Below, piece by piece: positions 21,427-32,983 of a stretch of 64,000 nt of DNA. Each line of letters opens with the position of its first letter. Position 1 is the first letter of the stretch. Made by a program: the position numbers and the translations under genes. The notes beneath the pieces were generated by a model, which saw only the letters and a list, made by a program, of their open reading frames with translations, made no database searches and was not told the origin of the DNA. The stretch is taken from contig OZ024794.1 in the NCBI GenBank assembly GCA_964017045.1, positions 50,349,013 to 50,413,012 on the forward strand. Direction: 5' to 3'. The DNA comes from Omphiscola glabra (taxonomy: Eukaryota > Mollusca > Gastropoda > Lymnaeidae).

Positions 21427-21849
21427 TTTTTGGACTTAACAAACATTAAAATAAACAAACAATTGCCGTGATGTAGGTAACAAATGAAACCTTTCATGTA
21501 AGGACAATTTCTATGACATTAAGTAATAAAGAAATGCCTACACTTTTGAAGTTGATCCGTTTGTTTGAAAGGCAAACACTTGGGGTTTTTCTAAAGAATT
21601 CAAGTAGTCTTTCATTTTATGTTCACAGCGTATTCCAAGATAAGGGTAACTGGGACCAAGAATTCTGTGGATATCTTTATTAAACAGTATTGCTGTTATC
21701 ATTCCCATAGTCGATTGATCAAACCTACGGCAAAGAGAAAACTAGGTAACATAATCATAAAAAGTATACGTATTTTAAATTCTTACTCCTTTACATTGCA
21801 AATATATCAATATTTTTTTAATCATTTAAACGCTGTTGTGAACAAGATT

Positions 21850-22555
21850 TAGTAGCGTGATGTTTTGGTATGAAAGGTTGTTCATGCATGGTGAGAGTTT
21901 GAATGAGAGAATCACTGTTGTTAGTGTGAACACTTTTTGGTCCATGAGTTATGTTATGAATTGTGTTATTGTGGCTGAATGGTCATTGGCTGACAGGGAA
22001 ATATTCATAAACAAGTGAGTGGATATAAGGCGTAAGACAAGTTGAGTTAGGGGGATCGTGATGATGAGAGATCAGGGAGAATGTGATGAACACCTGTGTT
22101 AGTCGGAGTTTATTTTCATACCTGTGTAATGAGGAATTTGATTATGTGTTAGTGACTCTTGATGGGACTAAATTTTGTTTATGAATAAGGGATTGAGTTA
22201 TGAAACGCCAGATACTTTTTTGGACTTAATCGTGTGATGTGTGATTGGTGTCAGATCACTGGGGCGTACTAGGATATCATTGGAATCATAGACGTAAGGA
22301 ATAACTAGACCCTAGACAACGGAAATAGGCCGTAACAAACGCCAAAAATGAAGACAATAAACCATTTGACTATTTTAAATGTTAACACTTTTTTTAAGTC
22401 CTCGAGTTTTGAAGCTAATAAAAAACTGCTTCTTTAAATAATATTATTTTAGCTCGTGCATTCGCGAGCGCGAAATGTATTCACTAAACGAAGAGATCTC
22501 TCCTCATTTTTTTTTAAACTTTACGTTTTCCCCTTAACGTCTTCTATAATCTATT
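21850..22555. other. Intronic sequence of the decayed paralogue
   Basis: Lies between pseudogene exons. I see a loosely repetitive GTG/GAGT-rich stretch at 21880-22200 but no clear unit and no additional exon. Confidence 0.4.
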
Positions 22556-23164
22556 CTCACCTGTGACACCTGGGCTCAACGATGGGTTTGTTGCAGTTTG
22601 CCACTGTTATTGGTTCGACTGGGCAGATGCACGATTGTGCCAGTGCACAACGCGCACACGGCTCCAGGACGGCGTGTATAATAAATGGGTCGTTCCTGTA
22701 CATGCCGTTGTGGGCCTCGATTTCAAGGAATGGAGAAAATGCCAACGAACTCTCTCCAAAATAATAAAACAACTTGAAGAGAAAAAGCTAATTTATAATT
22801 GTTAGTATCTTGAAAGAACATTGATTTTATAAAAATAATTTTCCTTATGTTTCTTTAGTAAATTCAAACAAAAAAAATCAAATTTTCCCATTGTTATCAA
22901 GCATATTATGGACATAATGACTCACAAACAGTTTTAACATTTGTTTAAAAATAGATTATTTCTTCTTTAAAATATTAAGATATCTAGTAGCTTTCAAAAC
23001 GATCCTCGGAAAGAAATTTCTACCCCGAACAAGCATTATTATGGGGATAACAATAAAAACACAGACAGTAAAACATATAAACGAAACAAATAGTAAAACA
23101 CAAACAATCCAAATATGAAATTAAAAAATCCTAGTTTTCTAAACTCTCTCATTGTATGCAAAGA

Positions 23165-23395
23165 CATTCTGGATGTTAAGTCGAGTCTGTGATGCTGCAA
23201 ACCGAAAGTTCTTTGGGTGTTACGTCGAGTCTGTGATGCTGCAAACCGAAAGTTCTTTGGACGCTAAGTCGAGTCTGTGATGCTGCTAACCGAAAGTTTT
23301 TTTGGATGTTAAGTCGAGTCTGTGATGTTGCAAACCGAAAGCTTTTTGGATGTTAAGTCGAGTCTGTGATGCTGCAAACCGAAAAGTTCTTGTCC
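23165..23395 (-). repeat. 44-bp in-exon minisatellite, 5 copies
   Basis: The unit contains AAGTCGAGTCTGTGATGCTG and CAAACCGAAAGTTCTTT. A single diverged counterpart is present in exon 5 of the intact gene (encoding FGLQYYRKDYLTRIS). Unit lengths of 44-45 bp are not multiples of three, so each added copy shifts the frame. Confidence 0.85.
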
Positions 23396-23732
23396 TGTTT
23401 AGAACTTTAAGGATGTTTGACGTCCACCGAATGGAAGCATCTTGGTATACAAGTATTTGGTGAGCGTTCTCCTTGTTGGCCAGTGTGTCATAGTAAGAAA
23501 TCATGAAGCTTTTCAAAAAGAATTTTTTTTTAAAATGTATATTTATAATTCTTGTTATTCAAACCAGTATTTTATCTATCTTAAAGTAACGTTTTTCAAG
23601 AATTGGATCCTTTGCACGCCTTACTCATCCACGTAAACTTGAGGGCATAATGTTATAAAGAAAGAGTTTTGGGTTCAGAATCAGACTATCTATAATGATA
23701 GGTTACCGGAAATTTGATCGAAAGAAATTTCG

Positions 23733-23938
23733 TTGAAGGAAAATTGATCGACGGAAATTTGGTTGAATCTTTTTTTCAGTTCACACGTTAAAATCTTCGT
23801 CAAATTTCTTTTTGAACGCACTATACTATAAAGTAAAACAAAATAATGCGTTCAAAAAGAAATTTGACTCAAAATAATAATTGTAACGTGTACACTAAAA
23901 AAAAGATTCGACCAAATTTCCGTCGATCAATTTTCCGG
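23733..23938. mobile_element. Palindromic foldback MITE
   Basis: The left arm GGAAAATTGATCGACGGAAA, TTTGGTTGAATC is mirrored on the right by GATTCGACCAAA, TTTCCGTCGATCAATTTTCC. An inner pair GTCAAATTTCTTTTTGAACGCA / TGCGTTCAAAAAGAAATTTGAC lies near the centre. The whole can fold into one long hairpin. No protein is encoded. Confidence 0.8.
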
Positions 23939-24724
23939 GTACGATAATAAAAATCCCAGAGTAGATCGTGTCCGCCCAACAGGGACGTAACTAATGAAAT
24001 TCCGGTGAAACACCTGTTTCATGATTATAAAGTCCCTTGAAAAGATATCTGGGTTTTTTCCATGCGAATTATTTTGACCAGAATGCATTTTAAAATAGAC
24101 ATATGATGATGGCAGCTTAAAGGGTGTGACAAATCTTGGATAGATGGAGCGCCCTATTTTACCACGCAAAGTGGTTAAGTTGCCCTAACCAGTACAAAAT
24201 ATTAAGCACAGGGCTTGGAGAAACATGACAAAAAAGGGAGAAAAAAAGCGAAACTTTCGCCATGAAGACTTCTTTGGTGAATAAAGGAAATAAAGGTAAA
24301 AACATGTTTAAAAATGATTTAAAACCTTTGCTTAGTATACCCGATCTGCAAGAGGATGATAGTGATCTCTGAGCAGGTCAGATACTTAATATATGGAAAT
24401 TGGGTGGGGGGGGAGTATACGGCAATTGGTTGCAGATGGTCAAGGGTGGAGAACGTGTTAGCACGCGCAAGAGGCATATCATTCGTGCCATACGCTGTCA
24501 GGCATTGATCTTTTTTATTTTAAAAGATGCATGGTCCAAATATCTATGGCTGTCTATGGATATATATTGAGTTGTAATTCTTATCAAAAGATTACAAAAA
24601 TTTCACGATACACTGCAAGCCAACTGAAAACTGCTTATCACATTGAATTTCTCTCAACGCTCATAAAATATAATTTTAGAAGAAACAAATAAGCGCTTAA
24701 CGATGAAATAGCCGTTCAATGATT

Positions 24725-25118
24725 CTTTTTGACTTTAGATTTATACTAATTATAGTATTGGCAAGACGGGGTAAAAGTTATAAGTAAGTGAGATGAATCT
24801 TGAGCGATGAAGGGGTCTGTTATTAGTTCAAAATCAAGAGGTTCATTTAAGAGTATCGTTTAGTTCAATGTTTCTATTAGAATTTTTGATCAGAGAAAGG
24901 ACATTTTGAATGGTCCAGATACTTTTTGACTTTAGATGTATACGAATTATAGTATTGGCAAGACGGGGTAAAAGTTATAAGTAAGTGAGATGAATCTTGA
25001 GCGATGAAGGGGTCTGTTATTAGTTCAAAATCAAGAGGTTCATTTAAGAGTATCGTTTAGTTCAATGTTTCTATTAGAATTTTTGATCAGGGAAAGGACA
25101 TTTTGAATGGTCTAGGTG
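24725..25118 (+). repeat. 197-bp tandem duplication
   Basis: Two adjacent, nearly identical copies (24725-24921 and 24922-25118) starting CTTTTTGACTTTAGAT and ending GGACATTTTGAATGGTC. The few differences suggest a recent duplication. Confidence 0.9.
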
Positions 25119-25954
25119 GCATTGTGGTACCAGTGTCATAAATAAACAGAATTCACTTTAGTTGTGGCGTGCCCCAGCGTAATCACTTTGCACAAGATTA
25201 TATTCAACCCCATACTGCAACATTGATCAGCGTGAGGGAAGGGTGCAGAGATTGCGGGTGATGTGGACAGTTACCTAAATTCAAAAGGCCGTTAAAATGT
25301 AAAGAAGACACGAATTGTTTACAAAATAAATTATACATTTCCCAAAATTTAGTTGATTGAAATTGTTATTCTGAATTTTAAACTACGATAACTTTTTTCA
25401 GATAAATTACAAATGAACACTTAGATCTGCTTTAAAACTTTTTATTCCCAAATCCACAGAAGTTATTTTAAAATGACAAATTAGGAATAAGATTTTATTC
25501 TAAAGCTAGTACCCCAACAAACAAAGAAAATAAGCATGGACACAACAACTCGTTCTCAACCCGACCCAACCTTAAAAAAAATAATTTAATACAATTTAAA
25601 GAAGTATTTTTTTAATTAAATAAAATCCCACAACGATGAATTTGCGAGTCATCTTTGACACAGATCCGACCAAGTTCATTTGTGTAGTCGAATTTTAATG
25701 TCTCGCTTTCTTCCAAATCTAACTGATTGCCAAGTCTCCAGGCAATCAAGGTCTCGACCAGGCAGTTCACAGTATCATCATAATCTTGTTACATTCCAAT
25801 TACTCTGGTCGGAACATTTTGTGCACACGTCACACCATTGGGGGGGGGGGGGGGCAGATAAAACTCGTCTCATATGCACTGAATGCCCTCACCGAGAGCG
25901 CTTAACTTCCAGCCTGACATTCTGGAGTGAAAACAATGTCGTAAAAAATGTGAT

Positions 25955-26336
25955 GTAAAAATTACACCGTAATCATATTTATCGGGAACATTTTTTAGTG
26001 CGTTGTTAAGATTGCGAAATAAAATTATAATGAATTTGTTCTTAATAAACACGCAAATGACGTCAAGCGCGAATTTGCTATTTTTAGCTAAAGCTCTATA
26101 TTTCTTTGATTTAATAACCACGCGTGACAAAACTGATAATGTATTTTGCCCTTCTTAAAAGTAAAATTTATTAATACAATTAATTACTTTTGAAATTGTT
26201 AAAACACAAATTAATTAGCTTTGTATTTTTAAGATTTAATAAATGTTTACTCTTTTTTAGTTATTCAATTTCTAAAGTAATAACAACGTAAACATTAAAA
26301 TATACATGTAAATAAGAAAAACGTTGTTTAAGTCAA
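25955..26336 (-). mobile_element. AT-rich element family, left part of an interrupted copy
   Basis: Reverse-complement match to about 19815-20190, including CACGCGTGACAAAACTGATA and GCGTTGTTAAGATTGCGAAA. It stops at 26336 where a LINE 3' end begins and resumes at 28531. Confidence 0.6.
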
Positions 26337-26620
26337 TCAGTGTAGCGAAACTCCACAGCCAGTGGAATTCTCTTCTGATACACAGCTGCGATAGACCGAT
26401 CATCCCAGCCTTCAAAACTGCCCTCAAGATCCATCTCTTCAAACACTACTATACCGACTAATTCTCACACCCACCCCTCTGACTGACAAACAACGCTCGA
26501 TGCTGCTGGGTGCCGTCCGTGGCTGGACAGGGGCTAGATAAAACTTGGGTGGGTGAGGTCAAGCTTTTTACCAATTGTTTTTTAAATGTACATTTTTTTG
26601 TAGTTGCTAATTTTTATGAG
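26337..26620 (+). mobile_element. LINE 3' end (C-terminal tail and 3' UTR)
   Basis: The frame VAKLHSQWNSLLIHSCDRPI, IPAFKTALKIHLFKHYYTD, then TAA is the conserved C-terminal tail of many LINE reverse transcriptases. A GC-richer 3' UTR follows and leads into ATGAGGCGTAATGAGCGTAA. A related 3' UTR is at about 32130-32330. Confidence 0.7.
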
Positions 26621-26629
26621 GCGTAATGA

Positions 26630-28516
26630 GCGTAACACTAGGCTAGGTGACTGCGCTATAGAACACTAGGCTAGGTGACTGCGCTATAGAACACTAGGCT
26701 AGGTGACTGCGCTATAGAAGACTAAGCTAGGTGACTGCGCTATAGAACTCTAGGCTAGGTGACTGCGCTATAGAACACTAGGCTAGGTGACTGCGCTATA
26801 GAACACTAGGCTAGGTGACTGCGCTATAGAAGACTAGGCTAGGTGACTGCGCTATAGAACACTAGGCTAGGTGACTGCGCTATAGAAGACTAAGCTAGGT
26901 GACTGCGCTATAGAACACTAGGCTAGGTGACTGCGCTATAGAACACTAGGCTAGGTGACTGCGCTATAGAAGACTAAGCTAGGTGACTGCGCTATAGAAC
27001 ACTAGGCTAGGTGACTGCACTATAGAACTCTAGGCTAGGTGACTGCGCTATAGAACACTAGGCTAGGTGACTGCACTATAGAAGACTAAGCTAGGTGACT
27101 GCGCTATAGAACACTAGGCTAGGTGACTGCGCTATAGAAGACTAGGCTAGGTGACTGCGCTATAGAACACTAGGCTAGGTGACTGCGCTATAGAAGACTA
27201 GGCTAGGTGACTGCGCTATAGAACACTAGGCTAGGTGACTGCGCTATAGAAGACTAAGCTAGGTGACTGCGCTATAGAACACTAGGCTAGGTGACTGCAC
27301 TATAGAACTCTAGGCTAGGTGACTGCGCTATAGAACTCTAGGCTAGGTGACTGCGCTATAGAAGACTAGGCTAGGTGACTGCGCTATAGAAGACTAAGCT
27401 AGGTGACTGCGCTATAGAACTCTAGGCTAGGTGACTGCGCTATAGAAGTCTAGGCTAGGTGACTGCGCTATAGAAGACTAAGCTAGGTGACTGCGCTATA
27501 GAACTCTAGGCTAGGTGACTGCGCTATAGAAGACTAAGCTAGGTGACTGCGCTATAGAACTCTAGGCTAGGTGACTGCGCTATAGAACTCTAGGCTAGGT
27601 GACTGCGCTATAGAAGACTAGGCTAGGTGACTGCGCTATAGAAGACTAAGCTAGGTGACTGCGCTATAGAACTCTAGGTTAGGTGACTGCGCTATAGAAG
27701 ACTAAGCTAGGTGACTGCGCTATAGAACTCTAGGCTAGGTGACTGCGCTATAGAACACTAAGCTAGGTGACTGCGCTATAGAAGACTAAGCTAGGTGACT
27801 GCGCTATAGAACTCTAGGCTAGGTGACTGCGCTATAGAACACTAAGCTAGGTGACTGCGCTATAGAAGACTAAGCTAGGTGACTGCACTATAGAACACTA
27901 GGCTAGGTGACTGCACTATAGAAGACTAGGCTAGGTGACTGCGCTATAGAAGACTAAGCTAGGTGACTGCGCTATAGAAGACTAGGCTAGGTGACTGCGC
28001 TATAGAAGACTAAGCTAGGTGACTGCACTATAGAACACTAGGCTAGGTGACTGCGCTATAGAAGACTAAGCTAGGTGACTGCGCTATAGAAGACTAAGCT
28101 AGGTGACTGCGCTATAGAAGACTAAGCTAGGTGACTGCACTATAGAACACTAGGCTAGGTGACTGCGCTATAGAAGACTAAGCTAGGTGACTGCGCTATA
28201 GAAGACTAAGCTAGGTGACTGCGCTATAGAAGACTAGGCTAGGTGACTGCACTATAGAACACTAGGCTAGGTGAATGCGCTATAGAAGACTAAGCTAGGT
28301 GACTGCGCTATAGAAGACTAGGCTAGGTGACTGCACTATAGAACACTAGGCTAGGTGAATGCGCTATAGAAGACTAGGCTAGGTGACTGCACTATAGAAG
28401 ACTAAGCTAGGTGACTGCACTATAGAAGACTAAGCTAGGTGACTGCACTATAGAACACTAGGCTAGGTGAATGCGCTATAGAAGACTAGGCTAGGTGACT
28501 GCACTATAGAAGACTA
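26630..28516 (+). repeat. 28-bp minisatellite, about 67 copies, from a LINE 3' UTR
   Basis: The unit is CACTAGGCTAGGTGACTGCG plus CTATAGAA. Variants CACTAGG, GACTAAG, CTCTAGG and GCGC/GCAC alternate in higher-order blocks. The array starts within the LINE 3' UTR and is followed by that element's (AAT)n tail at 28517-28532. The unit resembles the AGGCTGGGGTACAGCGCTAT end of the LINE at 32.2 kb. Confidence 0.92.
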
Positions 28517-28530
28517 CCTTAATAATAATA

Positions 28531-28998
28531 ATGCATAGCATTCATTAATGCCCTTATCACTCATCCAAATAAGAACAAACCATAAGAACTGCATAAAATT
28601 CGTGTTTGCTTACGTAGGGGAATACAATCCCGTGGATGATTTTATTAATTTGTATTAAAATCTTGGGGATTGGGGGGTCGACACTTTCATTTATTTCCCC
28701 AGGCAGCACAAGATACGCTTAAGAATAAAGGAAAAATTTGATAAAAAAATTACCCTTCTTAGGTACATACATATCGACGGTAGGAAATAGAATTTGAACA
28801 CTGTTACGTGGATGAAAATATCTTTAAATCCTATGATATTACAGTTGTGAACAAATGGATGTAACATTCTCTTGTTACAAATAAACTTAATATGTTCATC
28901 AATGAAGAAAATCAAAATGCGTTAACAATACGTGAGTATATTTACAAAATTATACCCATTAATATCAAACCCAATCATTTTTTTACACACGTGAAAAT
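28531..28998 (-). mobile_element. AT-rich element family, right part of the interrupted copy
   Basis: Reverse-complement match to copy A: TTATCACTCATCCAAATAAG, then CCCGTGGATGATTTTATTAA and finally TTTTTTACACACGTGAAAAT. With 25955-26336 it rebuilds one element copy split by a 2.2-kb LINE and array insertion. Confidence 0.6.
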
Positions 28999-30319
28999 GT
29001 AAATTTGTAAAATGGAGATGGTTTAATATTTTCTTTCAAAAAAAGGAAAATAGATTTATATTTTTACTTTGCGAACAGTAAAGTGGGTGTGTATTTTTAT
29101 GAAATTAATAGCATTTCTTATTTTTAAAGAAACTCACTCAAGTCTGATACGGACGTAAAAAACATAACGACCTTCTTTAGATAATAGAATTTTTTGTTTT
29201 TCCTATTTTCCGATAATGTATAATTTTTTTAAAAAAAAACAAGGAAAAATTTTGATTAAATATTAAACAATATCAATAAATCAAATTCCGTTGATATAAA
29301 ATATATCACAGCATATACAAAGTTTTTGTTTAATTAAAGATTATGTTTTCACAATTTTAGAAAGAAAAAAATGTAGTTCAAGGGCACGAAAGAGGGGAGG
29401 TATGCCCGACATTTAACAATTTAAAATTATCTCAAAGGACCTGCCCTTATCCCGATAACATCGGGTCATACACTCTAGTATATTAAGATTGAAATAAGTT
29501 CTTATTTTAAGCATGCATATGTCATAAAAAAAACGTTTACTCAAAAATTTAAAATTTCCTCATCAAACTTCAAGTTTTAAATTTGAAAAAGCGAAGATTG
29601 AAAAAGTAAGACGGCCGGGCTGTTTGTGTGCTACATGGAATTAGTTTTTTGTTCTTATTTAGTATAAACTGTTGTCACATAATTTTTTTTTTTATATGTT
29701 TGTAATTCAGCTTTGTTTTCAAAGCTACAGAGTAAGTCAACCATGGGGGCAATCAAAAGCGTAAAACGTCGCTAAAAACGTTTAATGCACTGCAAACGAC
29801 TGTTACAAAGCGGTAAATGAGTCAATTGTTCCCGAAAAGTCTTGACCAAAGCTGTACTCTTATAGCGGGATGTGAAAGGAACTGTTGGCAGTGAGTGTCT
29901 CTTTTATTCAAAATGCTCCGTGAACTCTGTAACCCCTGGGAATTTTGGAGCTTTATTAATGTCTTAGAAGAGCTGACCAGGTTTGAAAGACTTCCTTGGC
30001 TTCAATAAAACACTCTTTCAAACCCTCCCCCCCCCCCCCCACACACTTTTTCCATTGACTAGTCCCAGCCTTAAAGTTCAAGGCCTTAATTCTAGTCGAT
30101 AAATGGCCGGTTCTGAAGTACATTAATCCTACTTAAACTTCTAAACTAGAAATCATTTGAGTACTTCTTGAGTTCTGTGCGTAAAATGATGGAGACTTCC
30201 CACAACACCCAATAATTACGTACTCTGTTCTTAACGATGACCTCCAATCTGACTGAGCCCAAGGTATGGTTTTCTTGTGGGGTTTTTAATGATGAACTTC
30301 GCTCTCACTTATCCCACAG
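28999..30319. other. Unannotated AT-rich sequence
   Basis: No gene is visible. A poly-C run lies at 30018-30035 and short homopolymers elsewhere. The segment GGTATGGTTTTCTTGTGGGG at about 30262 recurs slightly altered at about 34574. Confidence 0.4.
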
Positions 30320-30704
30320 CAGGGGCGCCCACACTATGGGTCGAGGTGGGTCACATGACCTCCCCCCCCCCCCCCCGGAAAATAAAAAATTAATACTAAA
30401 AGATGTTAATATTTGTAATTTGTCCCTATGAATATAAATAGTTTATATAAAAGTAAATAGTATTTCTTTGATATATCATACATGACAAAATCAGTCATGC
30501 GATGATGATAAACGTGTATGACATGTTGTAACCCAGCTACTGCGACTACACCTAACGACACTGAGCATATTAAATGCACAAAAAATCTTCTGCGTAAGTA
30601 AGGGGGCTACAATCCAGTGGATGATTTATTTTTTTTTTTAAATATATATGTAGGTAGGTAGGTAGGTAGGTAGGGAGATAGGTAGATATATGGGTAGATA
30701 GATA

Positions 30705-30859
30705 CAGACCTGTTTACTCTTACGATTTTGGCGTACAATGTACGATTTTGATGTGTATACATTATATATACTGAGTGTTTGTTTACTATTAAGATGATGT
30801 ATTGAACGATTTTGTGATAAAATTGTACGATTTTAAGATTTTGATGGTAAACAGGTCTG
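30705..30859. mobile_element. 155-bp MITE with ends CAGACCTGTTTAC, nested in microsatellite
   Basis: Perfect terminal inverted repeats CAGACCTGTTTAC / GTAAACAGGTCTG. The inside carries further inverted TACGATTTTG motifs. Flanks are GATA/TAGATA, so any target duplication is hidden by the repeat. A second copy is at 47252-47401 and a partial one near 32920-32983. Confidence 0.75.
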
Positions 30860-30861
30860 TA

Positions 30862-31640
30862 GATAATAGCTGGATTGGTAGATAGTTAGGTAGATAGGTA
30901 GGTAGGTGGGCAGGTAGGTAGTAGACAGGCAGGCATGTAGATGGTAAATAGGTAGATAGGTAGATGATAGATAGATAGATAGATAGATAGATAAACAGAC
31001 AAACAACCAGACAGGCAGTCAGACAGACAGAGAGACAGAAGGAGAGACAGAAAGAGAGACAGTCAGAGAGACATACAGACAGAGATGTAGACAGAGAAAC
31101 AGACAGAGAGACAGACAGAGACACAGACAGAGAGACAGACAGAGACACAGACAGAGAGACAGACAAACAGAGAGATAGACTGAGAGACAGACAGAGACAC
31201 AGACAGAGACACAGACAGAGACACAGACAGAGACACAGACAGAGAGACAGAAGGAGACACAGAAAGAGAGACAGTCAGAGAGACATACAGACAGAGATGT
31301 AGACAGAGAAACAGACAGAGAGACAGACAGAGACACAGACAGAGAGACAGACAGAGAGACAGACAAAGAGACAGACAGAGAGATAGACTGAGAGACAGAC
31401 AGAGAGACAGACAGAGAGACAGACATAATGACAGAGAGATAGACAGAGAGACAGAGACTGACAGTGAGACGGACTGAGAGACAGCTTGAGAGACAAACAT
31501 AGAGACAGAGAGACAGACAGACAGAGAGACATATAGACCGGCAGAGAAACAGAGAGACAGACAAAGAGAAAGAGAGACAGACAGATAGAAAGAGAGATAG
31601 ACAGAGAGACAGACAGAGCGACAGAGAAAATGAGAAACGT
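30862..31640 (+). repeat. GTAG / GATA / GACA-GAGA mosaic microsatellite
   Basis: GTAG-rich repeats (30882-30970), GATA (30967-30992), then GACAGACAGAGAGACAGACA-type repeats to about 31625. The long SVSL/CLSV open frames on the minus strand are simple-sequence artefacts. An inverted counterpart is at 46607-47650. Confidence 0.95.
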
Positions 31641-31779
31641 TATCTCCTTCCAGTTGTGCTTCCTGTGGGGATTCCATAGAGATCACAGATGATTTGTATC
31701 CTTTTCTGGAAGTTTCAAGTTCAGTTGATTCATGTGATGTCGACCAGGAACGACTTGTTTCAGTACACAAGCTCTGAGT

Positions 31780-32110
31780 CCAACGGAGTCCTCATCTACC
31801 CCACCAGACCTTTCCTCACTCCAGCCATGATTTTGCCTCCATCAACTGTAACACCTCGAAGCTGATTCCACTGAAGGTTATAGTGTACAAAAGTTGTTGC
31901 ACTTCCGTGAACATGTCTTTTCCAGTTGCTGTTCCATGCATGCTGCAAACGGATGCCAACTCTTCCGTCATCTGAAAGTCCAAATTGACACCTCCAATAA
32001 AATACGAGACGTTGTGACGTAATCGAGACATCAGTAGACTCATCCAGTCCCAGAGGATACCACAACAAGTTCCTAGCTTTCTCACGGATCTGTAGCACTA
32101 TGTTCTCTCC
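31780..32110 (-). pseudogene. hAT-type transposase relic (GTF2IRD2/ZBED-like)
   Basis: Pieces in two frames: LGLDESTDVSITSQRLVFYW, then GGVNLDFQMTEELASVCSMH, GTATGKDMFTEVQQLLYT, and WNQLRGVTVDGGKIMAGVRK. The series LDEStD...DF.mteEL...msM.G.TTGkD.F..v and W..L.gVt.DGa..M.G is characteristic of domesticated and free hAT transposases. Two frameshifts within about 300 bp show it is dead. Confidence 0.8.
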
Positions 32111-32129
32111 AAGTTCTTCTGTAAAAGTT

Positions 32130-32332
32130 ATGGGTGTGGGTGGGGTGAATATACATTTGTTTTTGTTGTGTTGTTATACAGCTGTTCTTTATTACATAAA
32201 TGTATTTTATGTTAATGTCACGATTATCTCTCTTTTGCTAATATTTTATGTACAGCGCGGTGAGCCTAGCCCTAGGCTGGGGTACAGCGCTATATAAGAC
32301 TACTACTACTAAAAATAATAATAATTCTCCGC
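32130..32332 (+). mobile_element. LINE 3' UTR and tail
   Basis: ACAGCGCGGTGAGCCTAGCC, CTAGGCTGGGGTACAGCGCT, ATATAAGA then (CTA)n(ATA)n. This GCGCGGTGAG...GCGCTATATAAG ending is typical of LINE 3' ends and resembles the repeat unit at 26630-28516. Confidence 0.6.
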
Positions 32333-32919
32333 ACAACTGAACTTGCTGAACGGCTGATAGATCCAACCGCGGCGACTACGATTTTTAATGTTCCCATATG
32401 TCTCCAACACTCCAATTGCTTTCACCCATGTACAGCTGGTTGTAGTTATCCGACAATAATATATTAGCTGGAAATAGGTTTAATTGATATTGATTCTTCT
32501 TTCATTATTTGTTTTAAATCAGCTTTTCCTTTAGATAAACAATAGCAAGTTACTTGGTAGGGTTTTTAAATGATGTCAGCATTTTTAATTAGTTCTAATT
32601 GAAATACATTTTGTTTTATGCTGATCTGATTTCGAGTTTGAACCATGTTAAATTTCAACAGTAAGTTTAGTTTTACGAGTTACAGATTGTGATCGGTACA
32701 TTCACTCAAAAATAAGTTAATATCTAAAGCCAATACACGTCGGCAGAACAAAGTGACCGCAGATTACAATATCGACGTCGATCATCTACTTTTAGAAGTT
32801 AGCTTTTTTGACGCCAACTTAACTCGATCACACTAGGCACTGCGATGCGAGTAGTTCATATATTATATATAATGAATACAATAAATAAATAGATAGTATA
32901 TATGATGAATACAATTTTA

Positions 32920-32983
32920 TTTATGTACTATTAAGTTACCGTATTGTATGATTTTAGGAGTTCGAGGGTAAACAGGTCCGTAA
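32920..32983. mobile_element. Partial copy of the CAGACCTGTTTAC MITE
   Basis: Only the right half is recognisable: TACTATTAAG, then GTATGATTTTAGGAG and GGTAAACAGGTCCG. Confidence 0.5.

Larger units (their letters stand above)
21538..23480 (-). pseudogene. Decayed paralogue of the 8-17 kb gene (three exons)
   Basis: Counterparts of exons 5, 6 and 7 lie at 23147-23480, 22561-22772 and 21538-21724, in the same order and strand. The last two keep splice sites and frame (YYFGESSLAF, CHR|FDQS, LFNKDIHRILGPSY, then TAG). The first is broken. Where the intact gene has CACAG|GCA this copy reads CACTG|GCC, so the acceptor AG is gone. Part of the exon is expanded into five about-44-bp tandem copies that shift the frame. 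I found no counterparts of exons 1-4 upstream. A 5'-truncated tandem duplicate that became a pseudogene explains this best. A gene using other splice sites is less likely. Confidence 0.72.

Noticed and set aside
26630..28516. CRISPR-like regular direct repeats
   Set aside because: Units are contiguous with no spacers, and the context is eukaryotic LINE sequence.
31019..31770. Open frames of 181-235 codons rich in CLSVSL
   Set aside because: Frames through the GACA/GAGA mosaic microsatellite.
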